Shown one piece after another: positions 1 to 11,093 of a DNA stretch of 64,000 nt; positions within the stretch are counted from its first letter, which is position 1; each line of letters begins with the position of its first letter. A program made the position numbers and the translations under genes. This DNA comes from Tanypteryx hageni (lineage: Eukaryota > Arthropoda > Insecta > Odonata > Petaluridae). The stretch is from the NCBI GenBank assembly GCA_028673005.1, contig CM054116.1, positions 130,921,547 to 130,985,546 of the forward strand. The letters are read 5' to 3'. The notes beneath the pieces are model-generated. The model saw only the letters and a list, made by a program, of their open reading frames with translations, was not told the origin of the DNA and made no database searches.

Positions 1-1674
1 AATGGACTTATTTTAAAATATTTTCAGTCAACACCGCTTGAAGTATGGTGATGTTATAATCGTTTTTATTTTTGTTCTTCAAAGTTTCAATTCTATGCGA
101 AAGGTGTTTTTAGATGCAGCATGTTTTACCCGGTGCATAAATTCAATTGCTCAGTGTTTTTCTCGTAAAAATTATCTTTTGTAAAAACTTGTGAGGATAA
201 TGTAGATCCATAAAAAATAATTGAAAAACTTTATTTGAATTTTAAATGAAAATAATGACCTACTAAAGCTGGTGGCTATTGTAAGAAAGAAAAGAAAACA
301 GGTATGTAAGACTAAGTTAGGAAGATGTTATTATACCAAAGATATCTTTTTACAATTATGCGCTAAATCTGATAACCAACTATTTTCAAGCGTTTGAGAA
401 CGACCATATCCGAAATTTGAGCTATGAACTATAGATAACGGCGATTAAATTCAAACTCCGACTCAATACTTATTTTTCTTGAGGGATATGATGTAATCAG
501 GTGAAAAAATATCATTCGAATCTATGACATTCGAACTCCTTACAGCAAAATAAACAAATATATTTGTTATGCTTTACTTACAAGTATGTATGTTTATAAA
601 AACTCCAGTTCCCTCGTTTAATGATTCGCTTCTCCATGTCTCGCAATTTTACCAGTATTTGGCCAGATTATATAACGGTTCAATTATAATCTCAATAAAA
701 ACTTCTTTTCTTTTTAATCCACAAATCAACTTCTAGCAACATGATTTATTCGTACTGGAAATTTTTTAAAAATATTATCTTATTGTTATCTGAGAAAATT
801 ATACTTCAAACAAAATATCATTATTTTATGTTGAATGATATTTTGTGATAATGACATCGTCGATTTTTTCTTTATTTGCGTAATAAAAAACTAGATTTAA
901 GCTAGGAACTAAAGAGATAAAATTCTAAGACATGCTTACTGTCAGCACTAGAGGTAAAATGAAAAACATACTTCGTAGTTATTTCGATTTCTTATGAAAG
1001 TAACTTCGAGGTTCGCAAACTTTTACATATTTTTTCCTCTTAATAAAATTGGAGCGGAATGGTCTGAAGGGTAAGAAATGAACACTGACAGAACTTTACC
1101 AATTAAAACTTTCTGTTCCGTCGTAACTTGCTATTTATGCTTTTACACAAAAGATTTTCAAGCAAAACATGCAAAAGAACTAGATTCAAATATCATAAAT
1201 CCTAAAAGCATTAAGATTCTATGAGAAAATTAGGCTCACTCACCTATCATTCTCATATATTAGATATATCATGGCAAAAAATAGAGCAGCAATATCTGAG
1301 AAGTAACGGTAGCCGAGAAAATATGGAGGTGGCATTTGCACATGTCTGTTAAGCGAGTTCCGCCTATTCTAAATGCATTACACATTTTACAACCTCCAGT
1401 AAGACAGGAAAGGACGAGAGCTGCTCACATTGCACCAAACCTGACAATTACTACGAATCAGGTGACAACTTCATTTTGTGCTCCCATTCGACGTAACAGC
1501 AGACGCGTATTCTTGTAAAGCTATGTAAACGACAGCAAAATCTTCTTCGAGTGCGGCAAAGTTTGGAATTATGGAAGTGTACTTATATAGATTAAAAATG
1601 AGACAAAAGAATAACCTTTAACTATCACTGATTCTATCAAAGGTAATGTATCGTGTATATATGTATGCATGTAT
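1..1674. other. AT-rich non-coding stretch, no gene seen
   Basis: No open frame here has recognisable domains, splice-bounded coding bias or repeat structure. The only frame over 60 codons (1336-1518, + strand) has no identifiable motif and is not supported as a gene. Confidence 0.6.
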
Positions 1675-1734
1675 ATAAATAAATAAATAAATAAATAAGT
1701 AAACAAATAAATAAATAAATGAATAAATAAATAA

Positions 1735-1801
<67 letters not shown>

Positions 1802-1834
1802 GTAAATAAATAAGTATATATATATATATATATA
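1675..1834. repeat. (TAAA)n tetranucleotide repeat followed by (TA)n
   Basis: A nearly uninterrupted AAAT/TAAA microsatellite of about 140 bp runs directly into about 20 bp of TA dinucleotides. The long Leu/Ile/Phe/Tyr-rich minus-strand frames across 1569-1943 are read-through of this repeat, not proteins. Confidence 0.97.
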
Positions 1835-2157
1835 CACACTGTATATTCCAAAACAAAACATTTTTCACAACCAGAATTTCTTTAATGTTGATGATTTTAC
1901 AGTGTAATAGAATATAGATAGTATATTTTATAGTAGTATACAAGATGTTCTTTTCCCAATGTTATTTTAGAATTCTACAAAGTAACGTTATCTTATATTA
2001 CCTGTAGTTATATTTTGTAATTATTCTTAAACCCCATCTTTTTAATATTTAATATTATTTAAATGAATAATTCGGACACAAATTCACATGAGAAAGAAAT
2101 TTAATTTCAATAGATTTCCGCCATATATAATTCCACCGCTTTAATGTTTGAAATTGC
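1835..2157. other. AT-rich spacer, nothing identified
   Basis: A plain AT-rich stretch between the microsatellite and the solo LTR. I see no coding or repeat feature in it. Confidence 0.5.
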
Positions 2158-2161
2158 AAAT

Positions 2162-2366
2162 TGTAACGAGACCAGACCGATAACGGACTTTGCTGTTCAT
2201 TTTATTTTGTTTTTGCGCGCAGCCAACAGGGTGCGCGTCAGTTCTCTCCTCTCTTGTGGAAGCTTACGTAGTGTAGTGTGCGCCCCAGGCGATTAAAGGT
2301 GTTTGTGTTTTTACGCGTAACTTTCATTTGTGCCCTTTCCTCTCCGAGAAACCCTAGCCCGTCACA
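2162..2366. mobile_element. Solo LTR (205 bp) of an LTR retrotransposon
   Basis: The segment begins TGTAACGAGACC and ends GCCCGTCACA, giving the TGT...ACA ends typical of LTRs. It is flanked by a direct 4-bp duplication, AAAT at 2158-2161 and AAAT at 2367-2370, as left by Ty3/gypsy-type integrases. It is more GC-rich than its surroundings. No internal gag-pol sequence or second LTR lies nearby, so it is most simply a solo LTR left by LTR-LTR recombination. Family and orientation cannot be fixed. A chance TG...CA segment is the alternative, but the target duplication argues against that. Confidence 0.72.
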
Positions 2367-2519
2367 AAATTTAATTTTAACATTTTCATTTAAATGAATT
2401 TCTGTACACAGAAACCCATAAAGTAAGAAATCTGATGTGGCCCCGACATGACTTTCTCCATGCCTGTAATATTTCTAATAATTCTAAATACGATAAATGA
2501 TCATTATCATATAAATAAA

Positions 2520-2650
2520 AGTAAATGTGATTGTTTGTACGTGTGTTAACGCTGTAACTCCAAAACCAAGAGACCTAGAAAGCTGAAACTTGGCATGCGT
2601 ACTTAGGAAAACCTGACGGTGTGCACCTTGGGCGTTTTTTGTTTTTCTTT
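2520..2650 (+). repeat. Dispersed repeat fragment (CTGAAACTTGGCATG motif)
   Basis: It contains TGTAACTCC...AGACC...AGCTGAAACTTGGCATG followed by GTACTTAGGA. A related motif occurs on the minus strand at about 56895-57000 (CTGAAATTTGGCATG, then GGTAC). The two are diverged copies of a dispersed repeat of unknown class. Confidence 0.45.
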
Positions 2651-3124
2651 TTCATTCAAGGGATTGTTTTTACCTCATCTTTCCCCATAAGAAAAGCATG
2701 GGAAAGTAAGTTCATTCGGTGCAGGGCTTTATAAAATCGCATTTTTAAATTATTTAAAATTAAGATACGAACTCGGGACTTGAACAGTTCTATATAAAAA
2801 AGAATAAAAAAGAGTTTTCGTGTTTCACTGTTTTATTAGGTAATTCGTATTTAGTTTCAAGGTCTAAAATCGAATATATATAGTTGTTTGTTTTTAAGAG
2901 TTTGGTTGGTTGGCTCGTATAAGTAAAGTACATAAGTAAAAGTGTTTCCTTGACATAACAACAGGAAAACCTACACAGGTAAAGTTGCACATCTTGATTT
3001 GATTTTATTTTGCACGAGAAACGTGGTATATCCTGAATATTTTAAGGAACTGCGAGAAAATTTTAAAGATTACAAAGAACAGAAATAAACTCAAACTTAT
3101 AGCCTTCTGATATTGAATATAGCC

Positions 3125-3595
3125 CCAAATCTCCTACAATTAAGAAAACAAAAAGGGTTGTAATGTGTTTGCAATAGTTGCCGGAAAATGTTGTGATAGT
3201 GGCAGCTAAAAATGTAGTTCTAAAAATATCTCCTCAACAATGTATTATATGGGAAATTATTTCAAACGGTAGTAGAATATTAAATTCCTTACAACTTTTA
3301 TTCCAGAACGTTTTTACACTTATCAAATATTAAAACAAATAATTCAAAAAGACGGATGTGACAAGAGTAAATAACTCACTTTTGGTTGACCAATTTTTAA
3401 AATATTAACAAAAATGACAAATATAAAATTTCGTGTTGATCAGATTATTTTATAATTAATAATTTTTCAGTTAGAGCACCCACAAAATCTCTATCACATA
3501 CATACAGACATCATCGAGAAAATGGTGAAAACTTGTTCAGGAGAAATCGATTTTTCATGAAAACAATACTTTCCCCTATACTACGGAGAAAGTAA
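3125..3595 (-). repeat. Dispersed repeat family R, copy 1
   Basis: On the minus strand this begins with an imperfect palindrome, ACTTTCTCCGTAGTATAGGGG..., then CATGAAAAATCGATTT, CCTGAACAAG, a CTGTATG stretch and AACTAAAAAATTATT. It matches copy 3 (44638-45244, + strand) over more than 400 bp. Shared internal blocks are GTGAGTTATTTACTCTTGTCAC, CATATAATACATTGTT and TTTTTAGCTGCCA. No open frame is present, so it is a non-autonomous element of unknown class. Confidence 0.75.
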
Positions 3596-3699
3596 CAAGA
3601 TGGAAAAATATACTTCATAAATGGAATACACAGAGATTTATAATACGTTCTTAATGGGAAATACGTATGAAATGGTATCAAAAGATTAGGTGATTCTCA

Positions 3700-4040
3700 A
3701 ATTTATAACCTCGAAACTATAGTATCGGGAACTAACATGTAGTAAATGTTGTTCTCTATCCAAATAATTTTTTAAATCTATACCTCGCAGATCATATATG
3801 AGAATAGGAGAGAAATATATGGATTTTTAATTGTTCTTTGGCGAGAGAACCGTCTTCGCGATCGATGTAAACAAAATATGCGATGTTTTGCTCGGGATAT
3901 TCTCGAATATTTTATCTCCGAAACTATAACTTTCTTGTAGTAAATGTTGTTCTCTTTCCGAATATTTTTTAAATCTATACGTTACAGATCATATAAGAGC
4001 AAGGGAGATAAAAGTTTGATATTTCATTGTTGCTTTACGG
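3700..4040. repeat. Two-copy tandem repeat, period about 207 bp
   Basis: The blocks starting at 3712 and 3919 both read CGAAACTATA, then TGTAGTAAATGTTGTTCTCT, then TTTTTTAAATCTATAC and CAGATCATAT. The offset is 207 bp. The pair lies between two copies of repeat family R and may belong to the same composite element. Confidence 0.7.
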
Positions 4041-4194
4041 AAGTCATTTAACGAGATACTAGCATGAGTTTATTAAAGTAATTTCGTAAAGTGGAAGTTC
4101 TAATTGACGGAATCAGATGAAAATCACAATTGGGCAATAAATTTTAATCAAGCTCTCTCATACTTAATTAAATTAAAATGCGTCGAGCGGTTTA

Positions 4195-4577
4195 GGAGAT
4201 GAAAGTTGCGACGGACAGACGGACGAACGGACCAGACGTGCCCATAGGCGTCCCGCTATTACCGCTTCGCTGGTAAAGAACGCCTAAAAAGGATAAGTGA
4301 AAAGAATAAACATTCAATTCCGATCGATCGATTTTAGCTAAAATATAATTAATTCTTGACTTTCTAATACAAATGCTAAATATGAAATTTTATGCTGATC
4401 GGATTATTAGTTTTTGAGTTAGAGCACCCACAAAATTCTGGTCACACACACACATCATCGAGAAAATAGTCAAAACGTGTTCAGGGTACCTTAAAACATG
4501 CATTTCCGTTGAAATCTCGAAATCGATTTTTTTCATGATAACAATACTTGCTCTATTCTTCGTATATGGAGAAAGTA
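4195..4577 (-). repeat. Dispersed repeat family R, copy 2 (mosaic)
   Basis: Read on the minus strand it starts TTACTTTCTCCATATACG and continues with the same order of blocks as copies 1 and 3: TATTGTTATCATGAAAAAA, then AAGGTACCCTGAACACG, then ACTCAAAAACTAATAATCCG. The distal part (4195-4290) differs from the other copies and carries a CCGTCTGTCCGTCG stretch. Confidence 0.7.
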
Positions 4578-5640
4578 AAAGACCACCATGCAGTCCTTAC
4601 CTTTCACCTTACATTAATCAGTTTAAATATATTTTAAAGATAAGAATATAATGAGCTTAGCCGAGAATGTCAATCGAATCTTCTTACATTCCCCGTAAGT
4701 GCTACTTGATTTTAATACTCTTTGAAAAAAGCGTAGCACTTTTTATTAAGAGTTCATTTTCATGGTTCGGCAAACATCTCCTTCTCGAAAAAGCACATTT
4801 TCCAAAATTTTGTTTTCGGCCATTTAATAATTTGGATACGTGCGTCGCCAGCGGCCCCTGCGGCGTCCTGCATTCCAGCGAAACGAACTCAGGCCATTGA
4901 GGGCCCACGTCGGCCTCCACGCCTCGCTTCCCACTCAAAGCTCACGGCGTCGCCCTTTTCATTTCTCCTACCTTTAGAAATATTTATTTTACATTCTCTT
5001 ATAGGGCACTCGGATTAAACGCGGTTATTATGCCATGTCTGATGAGAACAATCGAAGGGCGTTACTAATTCCTTGAGGCGAATAAAATTCACGTTATTTT
5101 TAAAGTAATTCAAATTGACGAAATAATGAAAGAGAGAAATAATCACGAAATTTTTTAGTGGAGAATATAATAGTTTCACTATGTCTGCTTTGTCAATTGA
5201 TATCGATTTTGGTAATTAACTGTACGAATTCGTTGAAATTTTGAGGGAGTTAAAATTACCCTCTCCTATAATTTGCCTTTAGTTCTACATAGGTTTTGAG
5301 ATCTACACTTGCTGATGCATATTTTCCTACTAATAAGGTCAATAGTTTGGAACCAGACCAAGAGTAGCCCACGCAGTATCTGTACCTAAGAGAGACCGCC
5401 TGCAAAATGCGTTTTTACCCAGTGGAGCAGGTTATTTAAGTGATTGTGTCACAGTAACCTCAGCTATAATATTAAGAAATATGACTCAGTTAACAAAGGC
5501 GTCCGATTTACGTCGTGTACGGGACAATGCCAATTGGAGTTGGTGTCGATCACAGCAAGAATCAAGGCAATCACGGTGGTCATCCCATGAAATCTTTACT
5601 CAGCTCATAAGACGAAAGCAAATAAGAAGAACGTATCGGA
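4578..5640. other. No gene seen; small GC-rich patch at 4845-4960
   Basis: Mostly AT-rich sequence with one CpG-containing patch near 4845-4960. The opposing open frames at 4667-4938 have no recognisable domain and appear to be chance frames across that patch. Confidence 0.45.
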
Positions 5641-5989
5641 AATTTTAATAGGAACTTGTAACGCCAGAACGATGCACATAAAAGTTAAATCTGAAACTAT
5701 AAGGTTACAAAACAAGGAAAGTAAGATATTAGACTAGTGCAAAGCAGCGAGGAAGGGGGATGATTTTTGGAATGAAGATTTAGTGCTATTAAGTGAGGGA
5801 AATGTGAGCCATAGGTAGCAGTAGTTATAGAACAGGGAGAAGGGCAAAGAGATATTAGTGCGCAGCAGATAAATGACCATTTGATGTTAATAGAGGTTAA
5901 GGCAGAGCCCGTAAATTTAGAAATTATTCAAGTATATATAGCAAATGGTGACCACAGCGGGGGAGGATAAATTGTACGATCGACTAAAG

Positions 5990-6229
5990 CACGGATCGGC
6001 AACCATATGCGGCCCCGAGAGCGCTTCATGCGGCCTGCTGCAAATCGTTAGTAAATAGTAAATTATTTAGACTCGATTTTCACATCCCTGGGCCCACAGA
6101 ATCTATAGGTAACTTTCGATTTAAACACTCATGCTGTCAGATGAAGCTCTCGTTACTTCCAATGCGGCCCTCCAAAGCATTCACAACTACAAATCTGGCC
6201 CGCCATGCAGAAAATGTATCCGTCTCCAG
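5990..6229. mobile_element. hAT MITE family M, copy 1 (240 bp), inside the LINE relic
   Basis: It starts CACGGATCGGCAACC and ends GGTTGCCGACC-like on the other strand (GTATCCGTCTCCAG on +), with internal GCGGCCC blocks. Flanking 8-mers are GACTAAAG (5982-5989) and AACTAGAG (6230-6237), which match at 6 of 8 positions and fit a decayed hAT 8-bp target duplication. It shares GAGAGCGCTTCATGCGGCC and CTGGCCCGCCATGCAGAAAATG with the copies at 34031 and 60729. No coding capacity. Confidence 0.82.
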
Positions 6230-6379
6230 AACTAGAGGAAGTTACGAGAAAAGTTAAAAAGGAATTGGTGGTCATTAGGGATTGTCATGCTGCAGCAAGG
6301 CGAGGCAATGACTGTTTAGAGGTTGAAGAATTTGATTAAGGAAGGAGAATTTAAAGAGGGCTGAAAATGCTAGATGTTT

Positions 6380-7500
6380 TATATAGCAAGTACGTGTTAT
6401 AAACATCATAACAGTTAAATATATAAAATAAACCTTGCCGTCCGCGACGTAGACTCATGATGGTTTGCGAATTGCGATGCATTTTGAAAATTCCTCTGCA
6501 CTAACCGAATAATTGATAAAAGTTGTTTTTTTAATTCAAAGATTTTTTTTCAGATTTACTCTCATAAAATCTCATTGCTATGAACGTTTGCAATGTAGAA
6601 GAAAAGAAATATAAACTACAGCAAGCATTCAACTTGGATGAGACTGATTTATTATTAAAAAGTATCCCATACACAACTTCCACACCTACGGGCCATGTTG
6701 GCATCTCAATTCTAAAGATGCTAAAATTATATTATTAGAATTTGAATTAAGATTCGATGCTAATGTTGTAGTAAAATAATCAATTACTTATTACAGCTAA
6801 ACTATGACACAATCAAATTTTTGGCATAATAATTCATTTTTGCTTTTATAAAAGCAATTTCATTAGTTATTTGACAGTAAAATAACTCAAAAAGAAGCGA
6901 AAATAGTTCTTGATGGAAGTACGGATGAAAGCGATGATTCAATCATGCGATTTTTAAAAGATTCCATAGATAGCGATATAAAAATCGAACTTGGATGAGC
7001 CAATTGTTCGTCGGGTGTTCTTAAGTAATCTAGGAAAAGAATCGTTTAAAGAAATGATGAAAATAATAGCTATATACATCCTCCAAACATTCAACGAATG
7101 GTATCTGCTCAACTACCACGGAGTGAGCTATATACGGTATCAAATTATGACTCTTGAAAAAGAGGCTGTTTTTGTAAAAGAAAGTGATGATTGGTTGTGC
7201 CTTAAGTATTACACTTGATTTGCGCAAAATGTTTTGAATTAAATGAAAACCAATTGAAGAAATAATATTTTCTCTTAAAAAGTACAATTCAAAAGTTGTT
7301 CCTCACAAAAACTTTTTCTACTAAAAATATTATTCCAGAAATTTTTTACTCCTTGTTTGACTTCTGTTATATTTGCCTTAAATAAACATTTGGCGATAAA
7401 GTTTACATTTCAATTTGTTTTTCCTTCAATTATTTAGGGCCTGATAGACCCAAGGTGACCGATTCTGCAACTAATATGATGGTGACCACTGAAGGGTTGA
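6380..7500. mobile_element. Probable inserted element in the LINE endonuclease, class uncertain (piggyBac-like?)
   Basis: The LINE endonuclease is coherent up to about 6330 and resumes at about 7505, with only some tens of residues missing. About 1.1 kb of unrelated AT-rich DNA separates the two parts. Its right edge reads GGTGACCACTGAAGGG followed by TTGA. That resembles a piggyBac-type end (CCACT...AGGG next to a TTAA target), with one target base changed. A short frame at 6991-7218 and an acidic stretch (DGSTDESDDS, about 6910-6945) could be transposase debris, but I recognise no catalytic motif. The left boundary was not found. Confidence 0.35.
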
Positions 7501-8734
7501 ATTTTTCAGACTGATTATAATACTGTCAAATACAGGAAAATCTTTATTACATCCGCAGTTTTTTGGGTGCGGATATAAACTCAGATCACAATTTTGAGGT
7601 TATGAAATCTTGTCTAAAATTAAAAAAATTATTACAAGGGAATCTACAGAAATATAATTTAGAAGTCCTTCAAGGAAGAAAGTAGGAAGATTATCAGGAA
7701 GCAGTTATGCAAATGTGTCGAGGAAAACTGTGAGTTTATGACAGCATTATCACAAAAAAACATAGAAATAACGATATGAAAGGTAATCTCAAATAAAATT
7801 ACATTACAGAAGAGATGATGGAAGAGGAGGTGGAAGCAGAACATTATGAAACATTGAAGTAGGGAATTACAGAGTAGGGTTAGGAGAAGCGAGGGAGTTA
7901 TGTAAAGCACAATATGAATACATGGCGGAGATGCAGTGGAAAGGAATAACAGATTTACTGCATGGAAAAGTTGAGGATTTAACGGGAAAAAAGAAGGGGT
8001 ATATGTTGGACATAGTGTAAGGCAACAAAGGTAAACAAGGCATAGGATTTGAGGCAAGGATGGAAAGAGTATATTGAGGAAATGTATGGAAAAGATCTTA
8101 AGCCAAAATCTATGAAGCTCGAGAGCGAGAATAATGAAGTCTGCGGCAGTTTGGCTCTGGAATATTGGATGGTGAGATTGAAAAGGCTCTTACGGATATG
8201 AAGTCAAAGAATAGTTGATAACCTTCCAGTGGAAATGTTAAAGGAGTTAGGATTCTTTAGGATAAGAGAGTTTTTATAAAGTATCGCCAATTTTATGAAT
8301 AATAAGGAGTTTACTGGAATAGCTTAAACCCTTTAAAGGAAAAGAATAAAACAAACAGAATATCAAGATTTTAGAACAATCAGTTCAATTTCTCATGCAG
8401 CTAAATTTATTTTCAGGATTTTGAAGATAAGTATTGAAGAGAAAGAGAATTGTTGTATAGATGCAGATGAGTTCGGGTTTCAGAAAGAATGTGGTTTTCG
8501 TTCTCCGGAATGACCTATCAGATTTAGTAGTATCATGGTAGTGCAGATGTAGGCTGTCTCATGCGTGTGCTGTTGGTTCCAACCTCTCGTCACTCGTGTA
8601 TCGCCGCACTTTTTAGTCTGCTAACGCCCGCGCACGCGGTGAGATGCCAGTGACCCGTGTTCCGTATATTATTTGAGTATTCTTCCGTTGCATTGATATT
8701 GCTGTTTTCTCGTGCTTTGCGATTTATTATTTTT

Positions 8735-10547
8735 ATAACATTTTTCCCCAATTAAAAGAAAACGTACGTATTTTTTCAACTCCGAGTGGGAAGAAGCCTA
8801 TTGTTTTATTACATTAAAGGGAAATTTGTATGCTTATTGTGCGGTGGTACTGTTGCAGCGCCAAAAAAACAATGTCGAACGCCAATTCCAAACTAACCAC
8901 GGCTCTTTTGACATTAGCCATCCATTAAAATCTGAGTTGAAAAAGAAGAAAATTAATCAACTCAAATCAAACCTATCTGTCCAGCAATCTGTTTTCACTA
9001 GACAAGTTCTAAAATCTAAAAGTGCTACTATTGCTTCCTTTAAAATTGCTCATATGTCCGCAAAGAAGAAAAAACCCTTTCAAGATGGTGAATTGTTAAA
9101 GGAAGCATTTTTACTGGTGCTGATAGCCTGTTTCAAGGATTTTTTTTTAACAAGCCTGAGATTTTGTCGGCAATACAAGACTTGCAGTTATCAGACAACA
9201 CAGTTAGGAGGAGGATACACGCAATTTCAAGCGACATGAAAACTCAGGTAAAGGATGACTTGGAAATATGTGAGTGATTTTCACTGCAGTTCTATGAGCC
9301 GACAGATATATCGAATACAGCGATATTGGCAGTTATGGTGAGGATGATATTTAGTGACTTCACCGTAAAAGAAGAGTTACTAAAAGTATTGCCTATGAAA
9401 GGGCGAACAAAGGGTGAGGACATCTATAATTTGTTCAAATCATACGCAACGTCAATGCCACTACACAAACTCTGCGATCTTCGCTGATGGGGTACCAGCA
9501 ATGATGGGCAGCGCCAATGGATTCATTTCACACTGCAAGAAGAATGAATCCTTCCCGAACTTTATGTCTTACCATTGCATTATCCACCAAGAAGGTTTGT
9601 GCGTCAAAGTTCTTTTTTTTCAACACGTCATGAATGTCGTTATTAAAATAATTAACTCTATTCGAGCGAAACCTTGGCAACACCGACTTTTTAAGGCGTT
9701 GTTGGAAAATGTTGATTATAAGCAATATGATCTTATCTTGCACACAGAAGTACGATGGCTGAGCAAAAGTAAAGTTCTTGCACGTTTTTTAAGCCTAATT
9801 GAAGAGATCCAAGAATTTTTCAAGTCCACAAATCATAACTTCTAGTAACTAGGAGACTCCAGCTGGTTAATGGACTTCTCTTTTCTTGCCGACATCACTG
9901 ATAAATTGAACATTTTAAATCTCGAGCTCCAGGGAAGAGACAAGCATGTGGCTCAAATGATAGGTTCTGTAAAATAATTCCAAGCAAAACTGATCTTGTG
10001 GATGTCACATATGAAGACGAAGTCTCTCTTACAGTTCCCAAGTATAAATAAAATGGTATATGACAGTGATTTTAAGTCATCACCATTTGTTATCCGCATT
10101 CAAACACTTGTGGAACAATTTGAAAAGAGATTGCAACATTTACCATCATAGAGCCTGTAGTTGCCTTTTATGTGAATCCTTATAATCGCCAAATAGCGGT
10201 AACAGAAATGGCTACATCAGTTGCGAGTCTCATTCAAGTAAGAACAAAAGAAGTGGAACTGGAGATTTTGAACCTTCAAAAAGCTATTGTTCTAAAATCC
10301 TGCGCAACAGATGAACACTTTTGGAATCTGGTTTAGCAAAAAAGGTTACCTGCCTTAAAAAATTTAGCGTACAAAATAAAATCTTATTTCGGTTACACTT
10401 ATCTATGCGAAGCTCTGTTGACAACGATGAACATCATAAAATCAAAATACAGATCGCTTCTTGACGATTGCTTACGAACAGGAGTATCATCCTTCTCTCC
10501 CAATGAAAAATTGGCAGATGAAATACAGTGCCAAAAATCACACTGAC
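8735..10547 (+). pseudogene. hAT-superfamily transposase relic (GTF2IRD2/ZBED5-like)
   Basis: Despite frameshifts, the order follows the GTF2IRD2/ZBED5-type transposase. A BED-finger CxxC (CLLCGGTVAAPKK) lies at 8830-8870, next to NVERQFQTNHGSFD. Then come LKSELKKKKINQLKSNLS and QQSVFTRQ (about 8920-9005) and FQDGELLKEAF (about 9080). FYEPTDISNTA (about 9290) replaces the family's LDES-type motif, so the first catalytic Asp is lost. LPMKGRTKGEDI (about 9390), ADGVPAMMGSANGFI (about 9485), FPNFMSYHCIIHQEGLC (about 9555), HTEVRWLSKSKVL (about 9745) and a C-terminal IIKSKYRSLLDDCLR with ADEIQCQKSH (about 10430-10545) follow. The family codes for about 600 residues; the span fits. In such elements the protein cuts and joins transposon ends in the nucleus. 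This copy cannot be functional. Confidence 0.9.
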
Positions 10548-11073
10548 ATTATTACAAAAAACATGTGAATTAATAATACCTATTTTCCATTGAGTGCTAA
10601 TGAGTACCTATGATTAATTTGTGTTTAACCTTTTTCATACATGTTTGTTTGTTTATTGAAATCCAGATACAAGTAATAATACAAGGAATATTTTTAATTA
10701 ACCATATCTGGCTGTCTATGTTAAAGTAAGAATAATAAATATATCTGGACAAGCAGTTCAAAATGTTTTATTTTATTTTTTTAAGTAAATAAGATGAAAA
10801 CTGTTTATGATATTTATTATGCAAAAACTCCTTAATTTTTCTTACAGGTAGATAAAAAAAGAGTAAATTCACAAGGCATTGGTGAAAGAGTAATTGCCGA
10901 ATAATTTAATTAATATCTTTTCCATGTAAACTTATCTCTTTTATCTTATGGATTCATATATTATGTAAATATGATGTTTTGTGTATTATTTAATGTACAA
11001 ATACAAAATAAGCCTTGAAAAATTGTTGTCGCCTGCCACACTCTTCTGAAAACTTGAATATGCTCTTCGCCAC

Positions 11074-11093
11074 AAAAAGGTTGGGGATCACTG
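11074..11093 (-). mobile_element. 3' terminal inverted-repeat-like end of the hAT element
   Basis: AAAAAGGTTGGGGATCACTG is a typical hAT right end; on the other strand it begins CAGTGATCCCCAACC. It lies about 530 bp beyond the transposase stop. The next 8 bases are GCCTAAGC. No matching left end or duplication was found near 8500-8735, so the 5' end is lost or rearranged. Confidence 0.6.

Larger units (their letters stand above)
5641..8515 (+). pseudogene. LINE ORF2 relic: endonuclease then reverse transcriptase start, interrupted twice
   Basis: Recognisable pieces of an endonuclease-reverse transcriptase appear in family order. An N-terminal endonuclease strand (GTCNARTM) is at about 5650. 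IEVKAEPVNLEIIQVYIANGDH ends at about 5955. LVVIRDCHAA, the decayed DWNA-type strand, is at about 6270. QTDYNTVKYRK is at about 7510, followed by GADINSDHNFEVMK, the terminal SDH motif, at about 7570. The linker (LTGKKKGYMLD, WKEYIEEMYGKDLKP) follows. The first RT motifs are at 8130-8500 (DNLPVEMLKELG, then FRTISSISHAAKFIFRIL, then DEFGFQKE). Stops and frameshifts are numerous. It matches RTE/craniofacial-development-protein-2-like LINE ORFs of arthropods; the clade is inferred from motifs only. Two insertions break it: the hAT MITE at 5990-6229 and about 1.1 kb ending near 7500. The RT domain is cut off before the YADD motif. Confidence 0.8.

Noticed and set aside
1569..1943. Minus-strand frames rich in Leu, Ile, Tyr and Phe that could pass for a membrane protein
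   Set aside because: They are translations of the (TAAA)n and (TA)n microsatellites, open in several frames at once.
7659..8057. A 132-codon minus-strand frame resembling a membrane protein
   Set aside because: It is antisense to the LINE linker and RT region, whose + strand motifs (LTGKKKGY, WKEYIEEMYG) are clearly the real coding sense.
8521..8540. Possible left end and 8-bp duplication for the hAT transposase element
   Set aside because: ACCTATCA was compared with GCCTAAGC on the right side. The match is poor and no CAGTG-type end follows it.
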